From Paracoccaceae bacterium (lineage in GTDB: Bacteria > Pseudomonadota > Alphaproteobacteria > Rhodobacterales > Rhodobacteraceae), in the NCBI GenBank assembly GCA_007129775.1, contig SKUV01000278.1:1-10066 (forward strand): DNA of 10,066 nt. Direction: 5' to 3'. Each line of letters starts with the position of its first letter. The stretch's first letter is position 1. The notes beneath the pieces are model-generated. The model ran no database searches. It saw only the letters and a list, made by a program, of their open reading frames with translations, and was not told the origin of the DNA. Positions 1 to 7,999 of this stretch are shown here, in pieces. The position numbers were made by a program, and so were the translations under genes.

Positions 1-2
1 CG

Positions 3-1208
3 GTGGCTGCCATCGTGTCCACCGACCCCGAGTTCCACCAGGGTCTGTTGGACTCCCTCAACGGTGAGGCGGGTGCATTCCGATTCGATGTGCGGATCGG
101 TGAGCCCTTCACGCAGATCGCGGATCCCCACCTGGAGCAACTTCGGGAGTGGGCTCCCGAGGTGGTCTTCATCGACTTCGAGTCGGACCCCCAGGTCGGA
201 CTCAAGTTTGCTGAATACCTCGTGGAGTCCAACCTCGCCCGCACGGTGGTGGGGGCAGGACCGACCGACTCCCCGAACCTCCTTCTTTCGGCCATGCAGG
301 CGGGGGTGGTGGAATTCTTACCGAAACCCTTGGAGGCCGACCAGGTGCAGGCGGCCATGCGGCGCCTACGGAAGCGAACGGGAGCCGGGGGCGACGTCGC
401 TTCAGTGGAAGAGGCCCCGGATGGCCGGACCCTGTGTGTCTTCAGCGGAAAGGGCGGGTCCGGCTCCACAACCGTGGCTGCGAATCTGGCTGTGGAGATC
501 CACCGACTCACCCGCAAGAAGACCCTTCTCCTGGACCTGGACCTGGAGCTGGGGGAGACGGCCCTCCTTCTGGGCATGGAGCCCAGGTTCTCCATCGTGG
601 ACCTCATTCGGAACTTCCATCGGGTCGATGCGGGGCTTCTGGCCTCGTACATCGACCGGAACGAGACCGGCGTGGAACTGCTTGGCGCACCTCTCCAGCC
701 GGTGGACTTCGAAAGTGTGGATGGCGAGCGCGTGGCCCAGATCCTGAACTTCCTGAAGGGTCACTACGAGTACATCGTGATCGATGCGCCGAAGACGCTC
801 AACACGGTGACGCTCAGTGCGTTCGAAGCGTGTGACGAGCTCTTCCTGGTGACGACCCCGGACCTTCCGGCCATCCGAAACACCTCCCGCTGTCTCCCGC
901 TCCTCAAGGGCGTGGAGGGGGTACGGCCGAAGGACTGGATTCACCTGGTGGTGAACCGGTTCGACTCCCGGCAGCTCATCAGCCTGTCGGATATGGAAAA
1001 GGCGCTCGAGATGAAGGTCTTCGCGACCCTCCGGAACGACTACCAGTCGACGATGGAGGCCATCAACGAGGGGCGTCCGGCCGTGCTCGACCGCAGCTCG
1101 GTCTTCGCGAAGGATGTGCGTGCCCTGGCATCGAAGGTGACCGGTATCGATGTGGCGTCCGGGAAGGACGGCGGATTCCTGTCGGGACTCTTCAGTCGCT
1201 CACGCTGA
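3..1208 (+). CDS. cpaE: CpaE/TadZ-type pilus assembly ATPase (MinD/ParA-like), probably 5'-partial
   Basis: This is a Tad pilus localisation protein of the MinD/ParA superfamily, expected at the cytoplasmic face of the membrane, where CpaE/TadZ proteins mark the assembly site. Residues 1-120 resemble a response-regulator receiver fold, with an acidic strand end at D58 (VVFIDFES) and a conserved-type lysine at K108 (FLPKP). The ATPase domain follows. It has a deviant P-loop at 150-157 (KGGSGSTT), which keeps the signature K150 but has S155 where MinD has the P-loop lysine. It also has the acidic LLLDLDLELGE segment near 176-185 and a Walker B-like YIVIDAP ending near 263. The frame opens with GTG at base 3, and the window starts too late to show a ribosome site, so the true start may lie upstream. 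cpaF follows after 38 bases, as in an operon. Codon use differs from the genes after 1.8 kb: GGC is 10 of 31 glycine codons here against 14 of 18 in tadB. The protein also does not resemble the alphaproteobacterial CpaE proteins I know. Function is secure at family level; the lineage is uncertain. Confidence 0.88.
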   Translation: MAAIVSTDPEFHQGLLDSLNGEAGAFRFDVRIGEPFTQIADPHLEQLREWAPEVVFIDFESDPQVGLKFAEYLVESNLARTVVGAGPTDSPNLLLSAMQAGVVEFLPKPLEADQVQAAMRRLRKRTGAGGDVASVEEAPDGRTLCVFSGKGGSGSTTVAANLAVEIHRLTRKKTLLLDLDLELGETALLLGMEPRFSIVDLIRNFHRVDAGLLASYIDRNETGVELLGAPLQPVDFESVDGERVAQILNFLKGHYEYIVIDAPKTLNTVTLSAFEACDELFLVTTPDLPAIRNTSRCLPLLKGVEGVRPKDWIHLVVNRFDSRQLISLSDMEKALEMKVFATLRNDYQSTMEAINEGRPAVLDRSSVFAKDVRALASKVTGIDVASGKDGGFLSGLFSRSR

Positions 1209-1236
1209 TCGTTCTCCCACCTCAAGTTCCAGAAAA

Positions 1237-1244
1237 GGGAAGGA
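1237..1244 (+). promoter_or_regulatory. Purine-rich ribosome binding site of cpaF
   Basis: The run AAAAGGGAAGGA ends two bases before the ATG at 1247. Its AAGGG core sits about seven bases upstream, a workable Shine-Dalgarno distance. It supports 1247 as the cpaF start. The remainder of the 38-base gap after cpaE shows no promoter or terminator that I can recognise. Confidence 0.6.
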
Positions 1245-1246
1245 CC

Positions 1247-2665
<1,419 letters not shown>

Positions 2666-2667
2666 CC

Positions 2668-3636
2668 ATGGTCCTGAGTGCTGCGCCCCTGATCTATATC
2701 TTCATCTTCGTCGGCGTCCTGCTGCTGGTCGAGGGGATTTACCTGACGGTCTTCGGCAAGTCGATCAGCCTCAACAACCGGGTCAACCGGCGGCTGGAAC
2801 TGCTGGAAAAGGGCAATACCCGCGAACAGGTGCTCGAACAGCTCCGCAAGGAGATGTCGCAGCACATGAAATCGCGCGGCATCCCGCTTTACGCGGTGCT
2901 GGCCGACAAGGCGCAGAAGGCCAATATCGCCTTTTCGCCGCGCCAGTTGATCATGATCATGATGCTGCTGTCGCTGATCAGCTTTCTTCTGCTGACCGTC
3001 ATGACCCAGGCGGCGCTGCCGGTCCGGATCATGATGGCGCTGGGGATGGGTATCGGCGCGGTCTTCATGTGGGTCAACAGCAAGGCCAAGAAGCGCCTCG
3101 CCATGCTGGAGGAGCAACTGCCCGACGCGGTGGAACTGATGGTGCGCAGCCTGCGGGTGGGCCATCCGTTCTCGGCCGCCGTCGGCATCGTCGCCAAGGA
3201 GGTGGCCGACCCGCTGGGCACCGAATTCGGCGTGATCGCCGACGAGGCCGCCTATGGCCGCGACATCTCGGAATCGCTCAAGGCGCTGGCCGAACGGATG
3301 GACATGCAGGATCTGCGCTTTCTCGCCGTGGCGGTGACGATCCAGCAGCAATCGGGCGGCAACCTCGCCGAGATCCTCGAAGGGCTGTCCAAGGTGATCC
3401 GCTCGCGCTTCAAGCTTTTCCGCCGGGTCAAGGCGATCACCGCCGAGGCGAAATGGTCGGGCATGTTCCTGTCGGGCTTTCCGCTGGTCGCGCTGGTGGC
3501 GATCAACGTTCTGCAGCCGAATTACTATGACGACGTGAAGGATACCGCCGCCTTCATCCCGGCCGCGATCGTGGTGGCGGTGTTTCTGGCCGTGAACGTG
3601 GTGTTCATGCGCATCATGGTCAATATCAAGGTCTGA
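2668..3636 (+). CDS. tadB: TadB, inner-membrane platform protein of the Tad pilus
   Basis: TadB is a GspF-like polytopic membrane protein that pairs with TadC to form the platform on which CpaF acts. The 322-residue protein has an N-terminal membrane segment (about 6-27), a cytoplasmic linker rich in charged residues (31-85), two segments at about 93-112 and 118-137, a T2SSF-type cytoplasmic domain (about 150-265), and two C-terminal segments (about 266-283 and 294-317). The start LPDAVELMVRSLRVGHPF (151-168) is a typical T2SSF opening. I chose the ATG at 2668 because GGAAGGAA lies seven bases upstream and the hydrophobic N-terminus begins there. An in-frame ATG at 2617 would add 17 residues translated from inside cpaF. 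The two-base gap to cpaF implies co-transcription and probable translational coupling. The start is nearly certain and the family is secure. Confidence 0.94.
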   Translation: MVLSAAPLIYIFIFVGVLLLVEGIYLTVFGKSISLNNRVNRRLELLEKGNTREQVLEQLRKEMSQHMKSRGIPLYAVLADKAQKANIAFSPRQLIMIMMLLSLISFLLLTVMTQAALPVRIMMALGMGIGAVFMWVNSKAKKRLAMLEEQLPDAVELMVRSLRVGHPFSAAVGIVAKEVADPLGTEFGVIADEAAYGRDISESLKALAERMDMQDLRFLAVAVTIQQQSGGNLAEILEGLSKVIRSRFKLFRRVKAITAEAKWSGMFLSGFPLVALVAINVLQPNYYDDVKDTAAFIPAAIVVAVFLAVNVVFMRIMVNIKV

Positions 3637-3646
3637 GGGGGCGATC

Positions 3647-4639
3647 ATGGACTTCGCTGAAATCATCCTCGTCGTCATTCAGGGGCTGAGCAACCCGCTC
3701 GGCATGATCGCCATCGCCGGGGTGCTCGGGGTGGTCCTCGTGATCCTCGCCTTTCTGATCATCGCCGGCCGTCGCCCCGACCCGCTGGAAAAGCTGCGCG
3801 AGGATGCGCGCAAGGGTCCGGCCCGCTCCTCCGAATCGCAGGCGCAACTGCGCAGCAGCACGAACGTGGCGGCGGAAAAGCTGGAACGCTATGCCACCTT
3901 CCTCGAGCCGCAGGACGCCGAAGAGATGTCTTCGGCCAGGCTGAAGATGATGCAGGCGGGCTATCGATCCAAGAACGCGGTGCGCACCTTTCACGCGATC
4001 CAGTTCGCGCTGGGCATGGGCCTCCTGGTCGTCGGCGTGCTGATCGCCATCATCAATTCCGCCACCGGCGAGGTGACGACGACCAACATGATCCTGACCG
4101 TGCTGGTGCCCGGGCTCGTCGGCTATTACGGGCCGAAATACTGGCTGGAAAGGCGACGTCAGGCCCGGCAGGAGGAAATCACCGACGGCTTTCCCGACGC
4201 GCTCGACATGATGCTGGTCTGTGTCGAGGCCGGCCAGTCGCTCGACCAGTCGATCCTGCGCGTGGCGCAGGAAACCCGCGCGGGCTACCCCGCGCTGGCC
4301 GAGGAATTCGAGATCGTGGGGCAGGAGGTCAAGGCCGGCAAGGACCGGGTGACGGTGCTCAAGGACATGTCGGAACGCGCCGGCGTGGCCGATGTGGCCT
4401 CTTTCGTCACGGTGCTGGTGCAATCGGCCAGCTTCGGCACCTCGATCGCCGATGCGCTGCGGGTCTATGCCGGCGAAATGCGTGACAAGCGCGTGATGCG
4501 GGCCGAAGAGAAGGCAAACGTGTTGCCAACCAAACTGACCCTTGGCACGATGCTGCTGACGGTGCCGCCGCTGATGATCATTCTGATCGGCCCGTCCGTC
4601 TATGGTATCTACCAGACGCTGAACGGGACCAATTTCTAA
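3647..4639 (+). CDS. tadC: TadC, inner-membrane platform protein of the Tad pilus
   Basis: This is the second GspF-like protein of the Tad platform, working with TadB in the inner membrane. The 330-residue protein has a membrane segment at about 18-40 and a charged linker at 42-110. Two segments follow at about 115-137 and 147-163, and then a T2SSF domain from about 180 to 295. The last hydrophobic segment is at about 298-320. The GFPDALDMMLVCVEAGQSLD motif (181-200) and the conserved EKANVLPTKLTLGTM stretch near 288-302 are characteristic of TadC. The start ATG follows an AGGGGG leader just after the tadB stop, ten bases downstream of it. Composition matches tadB. The last part around 4508-4550 carries several A/T-ending codons, probably because the motif is strongly conserved. 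Family assignment is secure. Confidence 0.94.
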   Translation: MDFAEIILVVIQGLSNPLGMIAIAGVLGVVLVILAFLIIAGRRPDPLEKLREDARKGPARSSESQAQLRSSTNVAAEKLERYATFLEPQDAEEMSSARLKMMQAGYRSKNAVRTFHAIQFALGMGLLVVGVLIAIINSATGEVTTTNMILTVLVPGLVGYYGPKYWLERRRQARQEEITDGFPDALDMMLVCVEAGQSLDQSILRVAQETRAGYPALAEEFEIVGQEVKAGKDRVTVLKDMSERAGVADVASFVTVLVQSASFGTSIADALRVYAGEMRDKRVMRAEEKANVLPTKLTLGTMLLTVPPLMIILIGPSVYGIYQTLNGTNF

Positions 4640-4646
4640 GGGCGCG

Positions 4647-5210
4647 ATGCGCAAATCCCTGATCGCCCTCGCCTGCGCGGCGGCCCTGAGCGGCTGCACG
4701 CAAGAGGCCGCCCTCGCGCCCCTGGGCGAAGGCCCGCCACCGCCGCCGGGAACACCCCTCGTGCGCGATGCCGTGGACGGGCTGGAGGTGGGTCACCGGC
4801 TGATGGCGGCGGGAGAATACGAGCTTGCCCTGCGCGCCTATCTGCGCGCGGCCGGGCAGCAGGGCGCCACGGTCGATGTGCTGTCGGCGCTGGGATCGGC
4901 CAATCTGAGGCTGGGCCGGCTCGGTCAGGCGGAGACGCTTCTGCGCCGCGCGATCGAAGTCGACGACAGCTTCGTGCCGGCGCACAACAACCTCGGCGTC
5001 GTGCTGGTGGAGCAGGGCGAATACGGCGAGGCCCGGCGCGTGTTCCAGCTTGCCTTCGCGCTCGACAGTGGCAGATCGGACGAAATCCGCGAAAATCTGC
5101 GTCTGGCTATCGCAAAAACCGAAGATCCGGGTTATTCTGCTGAAAACGATACAAATCTGAGGCTGGTGCGGCGAGGCGTGGGCGAATTCCTTCTGCTTTC
5201 CACACCGTAG
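4647..5210 (+). CDS. tadD: TadD-like TPR lipoprotein (first copy)
   Basis: This is a predicted lipoprotein with tetratricopeptide repeats. TadD-type proteins are thought to act as pilotins or scaffolds for the outer-membrane secretin of the Tad machine. The 187-residue precursor has a short signal peptide with lipobox LSGC, so C17 is the likely lipidated residue. The residue after it is T18, not aspartate, which is compatible with export to the outer membrane. A Pro/Gly-rich linker (28-37) follows, then about three TPR-like helix pairs at roughly 43-74, 75-108 and 109-142, with AHNNLGVVLVEQGEYGEARR a good TPR core. The C-terminus, about 160-187, is not TPR. The gene starts seven bases after tadC, with AAGGG overlapping the tadC stop codon. 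The last 60 bases or so contain a patch of A/T-rich codons. TadD identity is by TPR, lipobox and position, so another TPR lipoprotein of the locus is possible. Confidence 0.85.
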   Translation: MRKSLIALACAAALSGCTQEAALAPLGEGPPPPPGTPLVRDAVDGLEVGHRLMAAGEYELALRAYLRAAGQQGATVDVLSALGSANLRLGRLGQAETLLRRAIEVDDSFVPAHNNLGVVLVEQGEYGEARRVFQLAFALDSGRSDEIRENLRLAIAKTEDPGYSAENDTNLRLVRRGVGEFLLLSTP

Positions 5211-5222
5211 AATTGAGCAGTC

Positions 5223-5229
5223 AAGAGGA
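5223..5229 (+). promoter_or_regulatory. Ribosome binding site of second TPR lipoprotein
   Basis: AAGAGGA lies nine bases before the ATG at 5239, within the 28-base gap after the first lipoprotein gene. It is the clearest Shine-Dalgarno site in this part of the operon. Confidence 0.6.
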
Positions 5230-5238
5230 CGCAGAAAA

Positions 5239-6099
5239 ATGCGCCATCCTGTATTCGTGTCGCTGGTTCTCGGCGGCGCGCTGGGTCTCGGGGCCTGCGG
5301 CGACCGCAACTCCGACGCCGCGGCCGCCCGTGCCATCCAGGACATCAATGTCATTGACGAGACCAACCTCAACGACGTGATGATGACGGTCGCCGACCCG
5401 GCCGAGGCGGTGGCCTATTTCCAGAATGCCAGCGCCGCAAACCCCGGGCGGCTCGATCTGAGGCGCGGGCTTGGCCGTTCTCTGGTGCGCGCCGGCAAGC
5501 CCACTGAGGCAGTGACGATCCTGCGCGAGGTCGCGGCCCATCCCGAGGCCACGAACGACGACCGGGTCGATTACGCCGATGTGCTGATCCGCACCAACCA
5601 GTGGGACCGCGCTGCCGAGGTGCTGCATGCCATCCCGCCCACCCACGAAACCTTTGAACGCTACCGGCTGGAGGCGATGATCGCCGACAGCAAGAAGCAG
5701 TGGGACAAGGCCGACAGTTTCTACGAAACCGCCGCGGGCCTGACCAACCGGCCGGCGAGCGTGCTCAACAACTGGGGCTTTTCCAAGCTCACCCGAGGCG
5801 ATTACGAGGGGGCGGAGCGGCTGTTTCACGAGGCGATCCGCTATGACCCGAACCTCTTTACCGCCAAGAACAACCTGGTGATGGCCCGCGGCGCCCAGCG
5901 CAATTACCAGCTTCCCATGGTGCAGATGACCCAGCCCGAGCGCGCGCAACTGCTGCACACCATGGCGCTGGCCGCGATCAAGCAAAACGATGTCAACACC
6001 GGGCGCAGCCTGCTGCAGGAGGCCATCGACACCCATCCGCAGCATTTCGAGGTCGCCGTCCGGGCGCTGCGGGCACTCGACGCCAATGTGGTGAACTGA
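5239..6099 (+). CDS. Second TadD-like TPR lipoprotein
   Basis: This is a 286-residue predicted lipoprotein with TPR repeats, paired with the shorter TadD-like gene just upstream. The signal peptide ends in lipobox LGAC, so C20 is the likely lipidated residue; G21 follows, which does not suggest inner-membrane retention. TPR-like helices cover most of the mature part, with the best unit at about 174-207 (LNNWGFSKLTRGDYEGAERL) and weaker ones around 73-106, 109-133, 138-171 and 234-268. The likely role is in outer-membrane assembly of the Tad secretin or in organising the complex; this comes from position and fold, not from a known catalytic motif. Its stop overlaps the next start as TGATG, so the prepilin peptidase is probably translated by coupling. 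The two lipoproteins share fold but little obvious sequence, so if they arose by duplication it was long ago. Confidence 0.87.
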   Translation: MRHPVFVSLVLGGALGLGACGDRNSDAAAARAIQDINVIDETNLNDVMMTVADPAEAVAYFQNASAANPGRLDLRRGLGRSLVRAGKPTEAVTILREVAAHPEATNDDRVDYADVLIRTNQWDRAAEVLHAIPPTHETFERYRLEAMIADSKKQWDKADSFYETAAGLTNRPASVLNNWGFSKLTRGDYEGAERLFHEAIRYDPNLFTAKNNLVMARGAQRNYQLPMVQMTQPERAQLLHTMALAAIKQNDVNTGRSLLQEAIDTHPQHFEVAVRALRALDANVVN

Positions 6100-6596
6100 T
6101 GCTGGCGATGCCGGCCACGGCGGCGGCGTGGCTGCTGCCCTTCGCCACCCCGATCGCGCTGTGGGTGATGTGGTCCGACATGGCCACCATGCGCATCCCC
6201 AACAAGGCGGTGCTGGCGCTTATTGCCGTCTTTGCGGTGGTGGGGCTGATTGCGCTGCCGCTGGAGGACTGGCTGTGGCGCTGGTCGCATCTGGCGGTGA
6301 TCCTGGTGATCGGCTTCGTGCTGTCGAGCCTCGGGCTGCTGGGTGCGGGGGATGCGAAATTCGCCGCCGCGATGGCCCCTTTCATCGCATTGCCCGATCT
6401 GGGCGTTTTTTTGCCACTTTTCGCCGCGATACTTCTGGCAGCCTTCGTCGCCCATCGGGCGGTGCGGGCGGTGCCCGCGCTGCGCGGCCTGACCCCCGGC
6501 TGGGTCTCGTGGCAGAGCAGACAATTTCCCATGGGCCTCGCGCTGGGCGCGGCGCTCGTGGCCTATCTCGGCTTGGCCGCGCTCCATGGCGCCTGA
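6099..6596 (+). CDS. cpaA: CpaA/TadV prepilin peptidase (A24 aspartic protease)
   Basis: This membrane aspartic protease cleaves the leader of Flp pilins and TadE/F-type pseudopilins at the inner membrane. The 165-residue protein is the short form that has only the A24 peptidase domain and lacks the N-terminal methylase domain of PilD. The two catalytic aspartates are visible: D27 in WSDMATMRIPN and D85 in the GAGDAKF motif (82-88). About five or six hydrophobic segments fit the family (roughly 9-25, 36-53, 64-82, 90-97, 102-119 and 145-162). The late FPMG at 143-146 fits the conserved segment before the last helix of CpaA. The start ATG shares its A with the TGA stop of the upstream lipoprotein. 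No pilin gene is in the window, so its substrates must lie elsewhere. Assignment is secure. Confidence 0.92.
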   Translation: MLAMPATAAAWLLPFATPIALWVMWSDMATMRIPNKAVLALIAVFAVVGLIALPLEDWLWRWSHLAVILVIGFVLSSLGLLGAGDAKFAAAMAPFIALPDLGVFLPLFAAILLAAFVAHRAVRAVPALRGLTPGWVSWQSRQFPMGLALGAALVAYLGLAALHGA

Positions 6597-6635
6597 CGCC
6601 GCGCGGCTTTGGTTGCAACAGGATGACGTGACACC

Positions 6636-7958
6636 ATGAACATTCACGCGGCTCCAGAAGCCCCTGCCATCGTCCCGCCCCCGGCCCCGCGCACCATCGC
6701 CGATACCGGCCTGCCGCTGGTGATGCTCAAGGACCTCGTTCTCAAGACGATCTTCCGCATGTCGGTCGAGCAGGTCTCGGACATCGCGCGGCTGGTCAGC
6801 CTGCCGCTGTCGATCGCGCAGGATCTGGTGGATATCTGCCGCGGCGAATCGCTGCTGGAGGCGACGGGGACGCTGCACGCCACATCAAGCAGCGAAATGG
6901 GCTACCGTCTGACCGAGGCGGGCAAGGCGCGCGCGCTGGATGCGCTGGCGCAATCGGAATATTACGGCGCCGCACCGGTGCCCATGGCGCAATATGCCGA
7001 ACAGGTCAAACGCCAGTCGATCCGCAACATCCGGATCACGCGGCGCCAGCTGCTGGATGCGATGGGCCATCTGATCCTGCCCGACAGCCTGCTCGATCAT
7101 CTGGGCCCGGCGGTCGGGTCGGGCCGGTCGATCCTGATGTATGGCCCGCCGGGCAACGGAAAATCCTCGATCTCGAACGGCATCCGCGATGCCATGGGCG
7201 ACCGCATCTATGTGCCCCGCGCGGTGGAGCATGGCGGCCAGATCATCGCCGTCTACGACCCGATCGTGCATTCCAAGGCCGAGGCGCTGGTCGATGACCC
7301 GACCTGCCTGCGCCGCACCGGCAACCGCTTTGACGCACGTTACGTGCTGTGTGACCGGCCGACGGTGATCACCGGGGGCGAGTTGACGCTGTCGATGCTC
7401 GATCTCAACTACAACCCGGTGGCGCGCACCTATCAGGCGCCGTTGCAGATGAAGGCCGCGGGCGGCATCTTCATCGTGGACGACCTCGGCCGGCAGGAGG
7501 AAAGCCCCCAGTCGCTGATCAACCGCTGGATCGTGCCGCTGGAAGAGGGCCATGACATCCTCGCGCTGCAATCGGGCGAAAAATTCGTCACCCCCTTCGA
7601 CACGCTGGTTATCTTTTCCACCAACTTTCACCCCAACGAGATCTTCGACCGCGCGGCGCTGCGCCGGATCTTCTTCAAGATCAAGATCGACGGGCCGGAT
7701 CAGGACGGGTTTCTGAAGATCTTCGCCATGATGGCGCGGAAAAAGCAGATGCCGCTGGACGAAGGCGCGCTGCTGCATCTGCTGAAGGTGAAATTCCCCA
7801 CCATCGACAATGTCTATGCCAATTACATGCCGGGCTTTCTGATCGACCAGATGATCGCGATCTGCGAATTCGAGGGCATTCCCTATCAGATGACCCCCGA
7901 TCTGATCGACCGGGCCTGGGCCAACATGTTCGTGCGCGACGAGACGATCACGAAATAG
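6636..7958 (+). CDS. Tad-locus AAA+ ATPase with probable N-terminal winged helix
   Basis: This is an AAA+ family ATPase of 440 residues; its role is not known to me. Residues 26-107 are helical and end in GYRLTEAGKARALDALAQ, which resembles the wing and last helix of a winged-helix domain. The ATPase domain follows, with Walker A GPPGNGKS (170-177), Walker B IFIVDDL (278-284), a sensor-1-like IFSTN (326-330), and the arginines R339 and R343/R344 in DRAALRRI as possible arginine fingers. No membrane segment or signal is visible, so it is cytoplasmic. It lies 39 bases after cpaA in the same direction, with an AGGA at 6620-6623 some 12 bases from the ATG, which is a rather long spacing. From memory, similar ATPases occur next to tad genes in Rhodobacterales, which suggests a chaperone-like or regulatory role in pilus assembly, but this is inference. 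There is no recognisable terminator after it. Confidence 0.82.
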   Translation: MNIHAAPEAPAIVPPPAPRTIADTGLPLVMLKDLVLKTIFRMSVEQVSDIARLVSLPLSIAQDLVDICRGESLLEATGTLHATSSSEMGYRLTEAGKARALDALAQSEYYGAAPVPMAQYAEQVKRQSIRNIRITRRQLLDAMGHLILPDSLLDHLGPAVGSGRSILMYGPPGNGKSSISNGIRDAMGDRIYVPRAVEHGGQIIAVYDPIVHSKAEALVDDPTCLRRTGNRFDARYVLCDRPTVITGGELTLSMLDLNYNPVARTYQAPLQMKAAGGIFIVDDLGRQEESPQSLINRWIVPLEEGHDILALQSGEKFVTPFDTLVIFSTNFHPNEIFDRAALRRIFFKIKIDGPDQDGFLKIFAMMARKKQMPLDEGALLHLLKVKFPTIDNVYANYMPGFLIDQMIAICEFEGIPYQMTPDLIDRAWANMFVRDETITK

Positions 7959-7963
7959 GCCGG

Positions 7964-7991
7964 TTGCAGCCGGGCGCGGCGGCCCTATCCT
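7964..7991 (+). promoter_or_regulatory. Possible sigma-70-type promoter giving a leaderless helicase mRNA
   Basis: TTGCAG (7964-7969) and TATCCT (7986-7991) are 16 bases apart, each matching four of six consensus positions. Transcription starting about seven bases downstream would begin at or next to the ATG at 8000. No Shine-Dalgarno sequence precedes that ATG, which fits a leaderless transcript. The evidence is motif matching in a 41-base gap only. Confidence 0.4.
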
Positions 7992-7999
7992 CGCGCCTT

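Noticed and set aside
7958..7984. Inverted repeat GGCCG/CGGCC after the ATPase gene, as a terminator
   Set aside because: The stem is only five base pairs with a long loop and no T tract follows. In this GC-rich gap such a pairing is expected by chance.
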